Assembly (NCBI GenBank): GCA_009760855.2
Contig: WPIO01000633.1
Coordinates: forward strand, 1-15,908
Origin: Cristatella mucedo
Lineage: Eukaryota; Bryozoa; Phylactolaemata; Cristatellidae
Length of the DNA stretch: 15,908 bases
Reading direction: 5' to 3'
Of this stretch, positions 9,164 to 15,908 are shown piece by piece (within the stretch, counting starts at the first letter, position 1; every line of letters begins with the position of its first letter). Both the position numbers and the translations under genes were made by a program. Under the pieces are notes generated by a model, which had not been told where the DNA came from, did no database searches, and was given only the letters and a program-made list of their open reading frames with translations.

Positions 9164-10892
9164 GATTTAAAGTATCTACATATTCGGCGATCTGCTGTGA
9201 ACTCATGCAAAATGAATTATTCACGTGTGGATGGTTAATTGCAAGGGGCTGCACTCTGCTGCAAGTTATCGCAGACTATAAGGAGCAGTATCGAGGTGTT
9301 TATAAATTCCACCATCTGCTGGAAACACAAGCGAAATGAGATATTCAATTGCGATTACTTAAAGCAAGGAGCTGCAATCTGCTGCAAGCTCCGGCACACT
9401 ATGTCGGGTGGATTTAAAGTATCTAGATATTGTGTGATCTGCTGTGAACTCAAGCAAAATGAGTTATTCAATGCGACTGGATTAATGCAAAGCGCCTCAC
9501 TCTACAGCAAGTCATAGCCGGCCATAAGGAGCAGTATCGAGGTATCTTTATAATTCGCGATCTGCTGCAAACTCTAACGAAATGAGTTATTCAAGTGCGA
9601 TTGCCTCATGCAAGGAGCTCCACTCTTCTGCCAGCTCCTGCACGATTTGTCGAGTTTATTTAAAGTATCTACGTATTGTGCGATCAGCTGCGAATTCATG
9701 CAAAATACGTTATTCAAGTGCTAATGGCTTAATGCAAGGCACAGCACTCTGCAGCAAGTTTTTGCAGGCTATAACGAGCAGTATCGACGTGTCTTTATAT
9801 TTCGCGATCTGCTGCAAACACAAGCTAAATGAGTTATTCAAGTGCGATTACCTCAAGCAAGCAGCTCCACTCTGCTGCATTCTCCTTCAGGCTTCGACGG
9901 GTGGATTTAAAGTATCTAGGTATTGTGTGATCTGCTGCAAACTCATGCGAAATGAGTTATTCAAATGGGGATGGCTTATTGCAAGGCACCCCATTCTGCA
10001 GCAAGTTATCACAGGCTATAAGGAGCGGTATCGAGGTGTCTTTTTATATTCCGCGATCTTCTGCAAACTCAAGCGAAATGAGTTATTCATGTGCGATTGC
10101 CTAAAGCAAGGAGCTGCGATCTGCTGCTAGATACTGCAGTCTTTGTCGGGTGGATTTAAAGTATCTAGATATTGTGCGATCTGCTGCGAACTCATGCAAA
10201 ATTAGGCATTCAAGTGTGAATGGTTTACTGGAAGGCACTGCACTCAGCAGCAAGTTATCGCAGGCTAAAAGGAACTGTATCGAGGTGTCTTTCTATTCCG
10301 CAGTCTCCTGCAAACTCAAGCGAAATGAGTTTTTTCAGTGCGATTGCCTAAAGCAATGAGCTGCAATCTGCTGCAAGATACTGCAGGCTTTATCGGGTGG
10401 ATTTAAAGTATCTAGATATTGTGCGATCTGCTGCGAACTAATACAAAATGAGGCATTCAAGTATGGATGGCACATTGCAAGGCGCCCCACTCTGCAGCAA
10501 GTTATCATACACTAGAACGAGCAGTATCGAGGTGTCTTTATATTCTGCAATCCGCTGCTAACTCAAGCGAAATGAGTTATTTCAGTGCGATTTCCTAAAG
10601 AAGGCCCTGCATTCTGCTGCCAGATACTGCACGCTCCGACGGAACGATTTAAAGTATTTAGATATTGTGCGATCTGCTGTGAACTCATGCAAAATAAGTA
10701 AGTCAAGTGTGAATGGCTTAATGCAAATGGCCATACTCTGCAGCAAGTTTTCACAGGCTATAAGAAGCAGTTTCAAGATGTCTTTATTTTCAGCGATCTG
10801 CTGCAAACTTAAGCGAAATGAGTTCTTCAAATGCGATTGCCTAAAGCAAGGAGCTGCACTTAGCTGTTAGCTCCTTCACGCTCCGACGGGAT

Positions 10893-11139
10893 GATTTAAA
10901 GTATCTAGATATTGTGCGATCTGCTGCGACCTCATGCAAAATGAGGCATGCAAGTCTGAATGGCTTACTGCAAGGCAGTGCACTCAGCAGCAAGGTATCG
11001 CAGGCTAAAAGAAGCTGTATCGAGGTGTCTTTATATTTCGCGATCTCCTGCAAACTCAAGCGAAATGAGCTATTTCAGTGCCATTGCCTAAAGCAAGGAG
11101 CTGCAATCTGCTGCAAGATACTGCTGGCTTTATCGGGTG
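10893..11139 (+). repeat. C/H chimeric monomer, copy 6
   Basis: Same structure as the chimera at 4340: C-type first half with GCGACCTCATGC, H-like second half ending CTGGCTTTATCGGG, then an A2 monomer. Confidence 0.85.
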
Positions 11140-11372
11140 GATTTAAAGTATCTAGATATTGTGCGATCTGCTGGGAACTAATACAAAATGAGTTATTCAA
11201 GTATGGATGGCCTATTGCAAGGCGCCCTACTCTGCAGCAAGTTATCACACGCTAGAATGAGCCGTATCGAGGTGTCTTTATATTCTGCAATCTGCTGCAA
11301 ACTCAAGCGAAATGAGCTATTTCAGTGCGATTTCCTAAAGAAGGCCCTGCATTCTGCTGCAAGCTGCGGAGC
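11140..11372 (+). repeat. Monomer A2, copy 6, shortened tail
   Basis: Matches the A2 at 4587 up to CATTCTGCTGC, then the tail is altered and about 14 bp shorter (AAGCTGCGGAGCGATG in place of the usual CCAGATACTGC and ACGCTCCGACGG). Confidence 0.82.
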
Positions 11373-11640
11373 GATGTAAAGTATTTAGATATTGTGCGAC
11401 CTGCTGTGAACTCATGCAAAATAAGTGAGTCAAGTGTGAATGGCTTAATGCGATACTCTGCAGCAAGTATTTAGAGAGTTTCAAGGTGTCTTTATTTTCC
11501 ACAGGCTAAAAGGAGCTGTATCGAGTCGTCTCTATATTCTGCGATGTGCTGCAAACTATTACGAAATAAGTTATTCAAGTGCAATTGCCTCAAGCATAGC
11601 CCTGCACTCTGATGCCAGCTACTGCACTCTCCGACGGGTT
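11373..11640 (+). repeat. Scrambled B/C monomer, copy 6
   Basis: Begins GATGTAAAGTATTTAG and follows B (AAAATAAGTGAGTC), with CAAATGGCC lost (TTAATGCGATACTC). Then AGCAAGTATTTAGAGAG appears where B has AGCAAGTTTTCACAGG. The b half of B starts (TTTCAAGGTGTCTTTATTTT) but at about 11500 jumps back to the first half of C (CCACAGGCTAAAAGG) and continues as C. At 268 bp it is a patchwork of at least three joins. Confidence 0.82.
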
Positions 11641-12133
11641 GATTTAAAGTATCTACATATTCGGCGATCTGCTGTGAACTCATGCAAAATGAATTATTCA
11701 CGTGTGGATGGTTAATTGCAAGGGGCTGCACTCTGCTGCAAGTTATCGCAGACTATAAGGAGCAGTATCGAGGTGTTTATAAATTCCACCATCTGCTGGA
11801 AACACAAGCGAAATGAGATATTCAATTGCGATTGCTTAAAGCAAGGAGCTGCAATCTGCTGCAAGCTCCGGCATACTATGTCGGGTGGATTTTAAGTATC
11901 TAGATATTGTGTGATCTGCTGTGAACTCAAGCAAAATGAGTTATTCAATGCGACTGGATTAATGCAAAGCGCCTCACTCTACAGCAAGTCATAGCCGGCC
12001 ATAAGGAGCAGTATCGAGGTATCTTTATAATTCGCGATCTGCTGCAAACTCTAACGAAATGAGTTATTCAAGTGCGATTGCCTCATGCAAGGAGCTCCAC
12101 TCTTCTGCCAGCTCCTGCACGATTTGTCGAGTT

Positions 12134-12391
12134 TATTTAAAGTATCTACGTATTGTGCGATCAGCTGCGAATTCATGCAAAATACGTTATTCAAGTGCTA
12201 ATGGCTTAATGCAAGGCACAGCACTCTGCAGCAAGTTTTTGCAGGCTATAACGAGCAGTATCGACGTGTCTTTATATTTCGCGATCTGCTGCAAACACAA
12301 GCTAAATGAGTTATTCAAGTGCGATTACCTCAAGCTTGCCTAAAGCAAGGAGCTGCAATCTGCTGCTAGATACTGCAGTCTTTGTCGGGTG
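12134..12391 (+). repeat. F/G fusion monomer, copy 6
   Basis: F is normal to GATTACCTCAAGC and then continues with TTGCCTAAAGC near the end of G. By comparison with copy 4, 236 bp (7670-7905) are missing. This is about 11 bp short of a monomer, so the join is out of register, with no obvious shared bases. The junction creates an AAGCTT site not seen at this position elsewhere. Confidence 0.88.
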
Positions 12392-13135
12392 GATTTAAAG
12401 TATCTAGATATTGTGCGATCTGCTGCGAACTCTCAGCAAAATTAGGCATTCAAGTGTGAATGGTTTACTGGAAGGCACTGCACTCAGCAGCAAGTTATCG
12501 CAGGCTAAAAGGAACTGTATCGAGGTGTCTTTCTATTCCGCAGTCTCCTGCAAACTCAAGCGAAATGAGTTTTTTCAGTGCGATTGCCTAAAGCAATGAG
12601 CTGCAATCTGCTGCAAGATACTGCAGGCTTTATCGGGTGGATTTAAAGTATCTAGATATTGTGCGATCTGCTGCGAACTAATACAAAATGAGGCATTCAA
12701 GTATGGATGGCACATTGCAAGGCGCCCCACTCTGCAGCAAGTTATCATACACTAGAACGAGCAGTATCGAGGTGTCTTTATATTCTGCAATCCGCTGCTA
12801 ACTCAAGCGAAATGAGTTATTTCAGTGCGATTTCCTAAAGAAGGCCCTGCATTCTGCTGCCAGATACTGCACGCTCCGACGGAACGATTTAAAGTATTTA
12901 GATATTGTGCGATCTGCTGTGAACTCATGCAAAATAAGTAAGTCAAGTGTGAATGGCTTAATGCAAATGGCCATACTCTGCAGCAAGTTTTCACAGGCTA
13001 TAAGAAGCAGTTTCAAGATGTCTTTATTTTCAGCGATCTGCTGCAAACTTAAGCGAAATGAGTTCTTCAAATGCGATTGCCTAAAGCAAGGAGCTGCACT
13101 TAGCTGTTAGCTCCTTCACGCTCTGACGACGGGAT

Positions 13136-13385
13136 GATTTAAAGTATCTAGATATTGTGCGATCTGCTGCGACCTCATGCAAAATGAGGCATGCAAGTCT
13201 GAATGGCTTACTGCAAGGCAGTGCACTCAGCAGCAAGGTATAGCAGGCTAAAAGGAAGCTGTATCGAGGTGTCTTTCTATTCAGCGGTCTCCTGCAAACT
13301 CAAGCGAAATGAGAGTTATTTCAGTGCCATTGCCTAAAGCAAGGAGCTGCAATCTGCTGCAAGATACTGCTGGCTTTATCGGGTG
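13136..13385 (+). repeat. C/H chimeric monomer, copy 7 (re-converted)
   Basis: Same chimera as at 4340, but its second half carries TCTTTCTATTCAGCGGTCTCC-type sequence (from about 13271), which otherwise occurs only in H of copy 4 (near 8104). It also has small insertions (AAAAGGAAGCTG, GAGAGTTATTTC). This suggests a second, later transfer from an H monomer. Confidence 0.8.
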
Positions 13386-13633
13386 GATTTAAAGTATCTA
13401 GATATTGTGCGATCTGCTGGGAACTAATACAAAATGAGTTATTCAAGTATGGATGGCCTATTGCAAGGCGCCCCTACTCTGCAGCAAGTTATCACACGCT
13501 AGAAATGAGCAGTATCGAGGTGTCTTTATATTCTGCAATCTGCTGCAAACTCAAGCGAAATGAGTATATTTCAGTGCGATTTCCTAAAGAAGGCCCTGCA
13601 TTCTGCTGCAGATACTGCACGCTCCGACGGAAC
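13386..13633 (+). repeat. Monomer A2, copy 7
   Basis: Same as the A2 at 4587 but with four small indels (GCGCCCCTAC, CTAGAAATGAGC, GAGTATATTTC, CTGCTGCAGATAC). It is followed by a complete B-type monomer, unlike the other A2 copies. Confidence 0.84.
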
Positions 13634-13882
13634 GATTTAAAGTATTTAGAGATTGTGCGATCTGCTGTGAACTCATGCAAAATAAGTAAGTCAAGTGTGA
13701 ATGGCTTAATGCAAATGGCCATACTCTGCAGCAAGTTTTCACAGGCTATATAAGAAGCAGTTTCAAGGTGTCTTTATTTTCAGCGATCTGCTGCAAACTT
13801 AAGCGAAATGAGTTCTTCAAATGCGATTGCCTAAAGCAAGGAGCTGCACTTAGCTGCCAGCTACTGCACGCTCCGACGGGAT
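13634..13882 (+). repeat. Monomer B2, copy 7
   Basis: A complete B-type monomer (AAAATAAGTAAGTC, CAAATGGCCATACTC) whose head has TTTAGAGATTG, as in the B/C fusions of copies 3 and 5. It ends CTTAGCTGCCAGCTACTGC instead of the GTTAGCTCC of ordinary B. It is the likely source form of the head of the fusions. Confidence 0.85.
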
Positions 13883-14128
13883 GATTTAAAGTATCTAGAT
13901 ATTGTGCGATCTGCTGCGAACTCATGCAAAATGAGGCATGCAAGTCTGAATGGCTTACTGCAAGGCAGTGCACTTAGCAGCAAGGTATCACAGGCTAAAA
14001 GGAGCTGTATCGAGTCGTCTCTATATTCTGCGATGTGCTGCAAACTATGCGAAATGAGTTATTCAAGTGCAATTGCCTCAAGCAAGGCCCTGCACTCTGA
14101 TGCCAGCTACTGCACGCTCCGACGGGTT
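13883..14128 (+). repeat. Monomer C2, copy 7
   Basis: A complete, non-chimeric C monomer (GGCATGCAAGTC, GAGTCGTCTC, CTCTGATGCC) lying between B2 and D. It has CAAACTATGCGAAATGAG where other C copies have CAAACTAATGCG or CAAACTATTACG. Confidence 0.85.
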
Positions 14129-15115
14129 GATTTAAAGTATCTACATATTCGGCGATCTGCTGTGAACTCATGCAAAATGAATTATTCAAGTGTGGATGGT
14201 TAATTGCAAGGGGATGCACTCTGCTGCAAGTTATCGCAGACTATAAGGAGCAGTATCGAGGTGTTTATAAATTCCACCATCTGCTGGAAACACAAGCGAA
14301 ATGAGATATTCAATTGCGATTGCTTAAAGCAAGGAGCTGCAATCTGCTGCAAGCTCCGGCACACTATGTCGGGTGGATTTAAAGTATCTAGATATTGTGT
14401 GATCTGCTGTGAACTCAAGCAAAATGAGTTATTCAATGCGACTGGATTAATGCAAAGCGCCTCACTCTACAGCAAGTCATAGCCGGCCATAAGGAGCAGT
14501 ATCGAGGTATCTTTATAATTCGCGATCTGCTGCAAACTCTAACGAAATGAGTTATTCAAGTGCGATTGCCTCATGCAAGGAGCTCCACTCTTCTGCCAGC
14601 TCCTGCACGATTTGTCGAGTTTATTTAAAGTATCTACGTATTGTGCGATCAGCTGCGAATTCATGCAAAATACGTTATTCAAGTGCTAATGGCTTAATGC
14701 AAGGCACAGCACTCTGCAGCAAGTTTTTGCAGGCTATAACGAGCAGTATCGACGTGTCTTTATATTTCGCGATCTGCTGCAAACACAAGCTAAATGAGTT
14801 ATTCAAGTGCGATTACCTCAAGCAAGCAGCTCCACTCTGCTGCATTCTCCTTCAGGCTTCGACGGGTGGATTTAAAGTATCTAGGTATTGTGTGATCTGC
14901 TGCAAACTCATGCGAAATGAGTTATTCAAATGGGGATGGCTTATTGCAAGGCACCCCATTCTGCAGCAAGTTATCACAGGCTATAAGGAGCGGTATCGAG
15001 GTGTCTTTATATTCCGCGATCTTCTGCAAACTCAAGCGAAATGAGTTATTCATGTGCGATTGCCTAAAGCAAGGAGCTGCGATCTGCTGCTAGATACTGC
15101 AGTCTTTGTCGGGTG

Positions 15116-15319
15116 GATTTAAAGTATCTAGATATTGTGCGATCTGCTGCGAACTCATGCAAAATTAGGCATTCAAGTGTGAATGGTTTACTGGAAGGCA
15201 CTGCACTCAGCAGCAAGTTATCGCAGGCTAAAAGGAACTGTATCGAGGTGTCTTTCTATTCCGCAGTCTCCTGCAAACTCAAGCGAAATGAGTTTTTTCA
15301 GTGCGATTGCCTAAAGCAA
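15116..15319 (+). repeat. 3'-truncated H monomer at the array break
   Basis: Normal H to GCCTAAAGCAA at 15309-15319. The expected TGAGCTGC and the following A monomer are absent, replaced by unrelated sequence starting AGGTCAGGTCAGG. Confidence 0.88.
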
Positions 15320-15552
15320 AGGTCAGGTCAGGGGATGTTCTGTGACGCAGGTCGGGACTGGGGAGTTCCAGCTTTGAGAGCATACGAACTAAATGCACGG
15401 TCTCCAAACGATTTGAGGTTTGTACGAGGTATTTCTTATAGAATGTTGGATTCCGAAAAGCGGATGGTACGATGCTTGGCCTGATGGGGGAGTATGTCTG
15501 AGAGATAGGCTGGAGCCATAGAATGAAGGGACCTAAAAGTGAGCGACAAAAC
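15320..15552. other. Unique 233-bp non-satellite segment
   Basis: No satellite landmark, core or tail motif is found here. It starts with the direct repeat GGTCAGGTCA and is richer in G runs (GGACTGGGGAG, TGATGGGGGAG) than the array. The + strand is open from the preceding H to a TGA at 15482-15484, and the - strand is also open across it in two frames, but none of the conceptual peptides resembles a family I know. I find no clear target-site duplication, terminal inverted repeat, poly-A tail or polymerase III box pair. It could be a fragment of a transposable element, filler captured during repair, or a remnant of flanking DNA. Confidence 0.7.
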
Positions 15553-15735
15553 TGGGGATGGCTTATTGAGAGCCACCCCATTCTGCAGCAAGTTATCACA
15601 GGCTATAAGGAGCGGTATCGAGGTGTCTTTATATTCCGCGTCTTCTGCAAAACTCAAGCAAAATGAGTATTCTTGTGCGATTGCCTAAAGCAAGGAGCTG
15701 CGATCGGCTGTAGATACTGCAGTCTTTGTCGGGTG
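15553..15735 (+). repeat. Diverged 5'-truncated G monomer, edge fragment
   Basis: Resumes inside G at TGGGGATGGCTTATTG, 62 bp after the normal G start. It matches G of copy 7 (from 14931) with several substitutions and 1-bp indels (GAGAGCCACC, CCGCGTCTTC, GCAAAACTCAAGC, GAGTATTC, GATCGGCTGTAG). Interior G copies are almost identical to one another, so this copy is outside the zone of homogenisation. Confidence 0.88.
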
Positions 15736-15908
15736 GATTTAAAGTAGCTAGATATTGTGCGATCTGCGGCGAACTCATGCAAAATTAGGCATTCAAGTGT
15801 GAATGGTTTACTTTAAGGCACTGCACTCAGCAGCAAGTTATCGCAGGCTAAAAGGAACTGTATCGAGGTGTTTTTCTATTCCGCGATCTCCAGCAGACTC
15901 AAGCGAAA
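15736..15908 (+). repeat. Diverged H monomer, edge fragment (cut by window end)
   Basis: Type H (AAAATTAGGCATTCAAGTG, AAAAGGAACTG) with private changes (AAAGTAGCTAG, GATCTGCGGCG, TTTACTTTAAGG, GTGTTTTTCTATTCC, TCTCCAGCAGAC). It has the CCGCGATCTCC version of the b-half site seen in copies 1 and 3. The remainder lies beyond the window. Confidence 0.88.

Larger units (their letters stand above)
8209..10399 (+). repeat. HOR copy 5 (type II, A2 lost)
   Basis: Order: A8209, B8455, C/H 8702 (joined to an A2 tail), B/C fusion 8917, D9164, E9411, F9657, G9904, H10153, total 2191 bp. It shares the CTATTTAAAG start of B and the CAGCTAGGTATC variant in B/C with copy 3, which marks these two as sister copies. 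It shares TTCACGTGTGG in D with copy 6. G has 2 extra T near 10041. Confidence 0.92.
10400..12639 (+). repeat. HOR copy 6 (type II, most rearranged)
   Basis: Order: A10400, B10646, C/H 10893, A2 11140 (tail shortened by about 14 bp), scrambled B/C 11373, D11641, E11888, F/G fusion 12134, H12392, total 2240 bp. It has two independent rearrangements, and H contains a 1-bp insertion (CTCTCAGC near 12431). E has point changes (GGCATACT, and GGATTTTAAG at its start) not seen in other copies. Confidence 0.9.
1..15319 (+). repeat. Higher-order tandem satellite array, main block
   Basis: Seen directly: the landmark GATTTAAAGTAT (variants TATTTAAAG, GATTCAAAG, GATGTAAAG) recurs about every 246-247 bp across the block, always in the same orientation, giving 63 complete or damaged monomers. 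Eight monomer types recur in fixed order A to H with a period of about 1972 bp. The same type in different HOR copies is almost identical, while different types within one HOR are clearly diverged. That contrast defines a homogenised HOR satellite. Bases 1-3 are the tail of a preceding monomer, so the array continues to the left. I see no gene, RNA gene or recognisable transposon in the block. A centromeric, pericentromeric or subtelomeric location is an inference from the architecture. The family is not one I recognise. Confidence 0.97.
12640..15319 (+). repeat. HOR copy 7 (type II, 11 monomers, 3' end cut)
   Basis: Order: A12640, B12886, C/H 13136, A2 13386, B2 13634, C2 13883, D14129, E14376, F14622, G14869, H15116. 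This is the only type II copy in which A2 is followed by separate B and C monomers, so it shows the undamaged type II plan: A-B-C/H plus a complete 8-mer. The last monomer stops about 43 bp short of its end, where unrelated DNA begins. The stretch 13120-13750 is rich in 1-3 bp indels. Confidence 0.92.

Noticed and set aside
1-15319. CRISPR array
   Set aside because: Units are ~247 bp, contiguous and mutually related. There is no short constant repeat with unique spacers.
15315-15330. GGTCAGGTCA as a target-site duplication of an insertion
   Set aside because: The two copies are adjacent at one end only, no copy is present at the right boundary near 15552, and the flanks are not contiguous satellite.
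15360-15430. tRNA gene or tRNA-derived SINE head (GAGAGCATACGAACTAAATG followed by ACGATTTGAGG)
   Set aside because: The words loosely recall a tRNA D arm and B box, but the anticodon arm does not pair and neither polymerase III box matches its consensus. Worth a tRNA scan, not an annotation.
15113-15484. A 123-codon plus-strand open frame running from H into the unique segment
   Set aside because: The first half is satellite translated from a GTG and the rest has no recognisable similarity. Length is unremarkable for a low-stop sequence.
15320-15552. 5S rRNA-like segment (GATGGGGGAG)
   Set aside because: Only a short G-rich word resembles 5S rRNA. Order and spacing of the internal control elements are absent.
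1-15908. CENP-B box
   Set aside because: TTCGACGGG and TTCGTCGG words look suggestive, but the required spacing of TTCG, A and CGGG is not met in any monomer type I read.
1-15908. Telomeric repeats marking a subtelomeric location
   Set aside because: No tandem TTAGGG, TTTAGGG or TTAGG blocks were seen on either strand.

Overview
This window is almost entirely one tandem satellite array with no convincing gene. Megabase satellite with a multi-monomer higher-order repeat (HOR) is a hallmark of eukaryotic nuclear heterochromatin (centromeric, pericentromeric or subtelomeric). The sequence itself does not say which eukaryote, and I do not recognise the family. All repeats run head to tail on one strand, with no inversion.

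Architecture. The array is nested. A TCTGCTG-type core recurs about every 60-64 bp. Two such quarters form a ~123-bp unit. Two diverged ~123-bp halves (a and b, roughly 70% alike by eye) form a ~247-bp monomer, phased here at the GATTTAAAGTAT landmark. Eight monomer types in the order A-B-C-D-E-F-G-H form a ~1972-bp HOR. Two HOR forms exist. Type I is the plain 8-mer (copies 1, 2 and 4). Type II has an extra A-B-(C/H chimera) block before a second A-B-C-D-E-F-G-H series (copies 3, 5, 6 and 7), shortened in most copies. Copies 2+3 and 4+5 look like a tandem duplication of a ~4.36-kb type I + type II pair.

Layout by monomer start. Copy 1 (4-1874): A4 B250 (truncated) C391 D638 E885 F1131 G1380 H1627. 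Copy 2 (1875-3846): A1875 B2121 C2368 D2615 E2860 F3106 G3353 H3600. Copy 3 (3847-6232): A3847 B4093 C/H4340 A2-4587 B/C4833 D5019 (headless) E5243 F5489 G5736 H5983. Copy 4 (6233-8208): A6233 B6481 C6728 (converted) D6975 E7222 F7468 G7715 H7962. Copy 5 (8209-10399): A8209 B8455 C/H8702 (fused tail) B/C8917 D9164 E9411 F9657 G9904 H10153. Copy 6 (10400-12639): A10400 B10646 C/H10893 A2-11140 scrambled B/C11373 D11641 E11888 F/G12134 H12392. Copy 7 (12640-15319): A12640 B12886 C/H13136 A2-13386 B2-13634 C2-13883 D14129 E14376 F14622 G14869 H15116 (truncated).

Right edge. At 15320 the array is interrupted by 233 bp of unrelated DNA, after which a more diverged G-H fragment (15553-15908) runs to the window end. 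This looks like the approach to an array border. The left end of the window is still inside the array.

The interest lies in how the array evolves. E-F-G-H-A is nearly identical in all copies, while B-C-D has been repeatedly cut, fused, converted and scrambled. Open frames on both strands are by-products of a repeat unit of 123 bp (41 codons). They are not annotated as genes.
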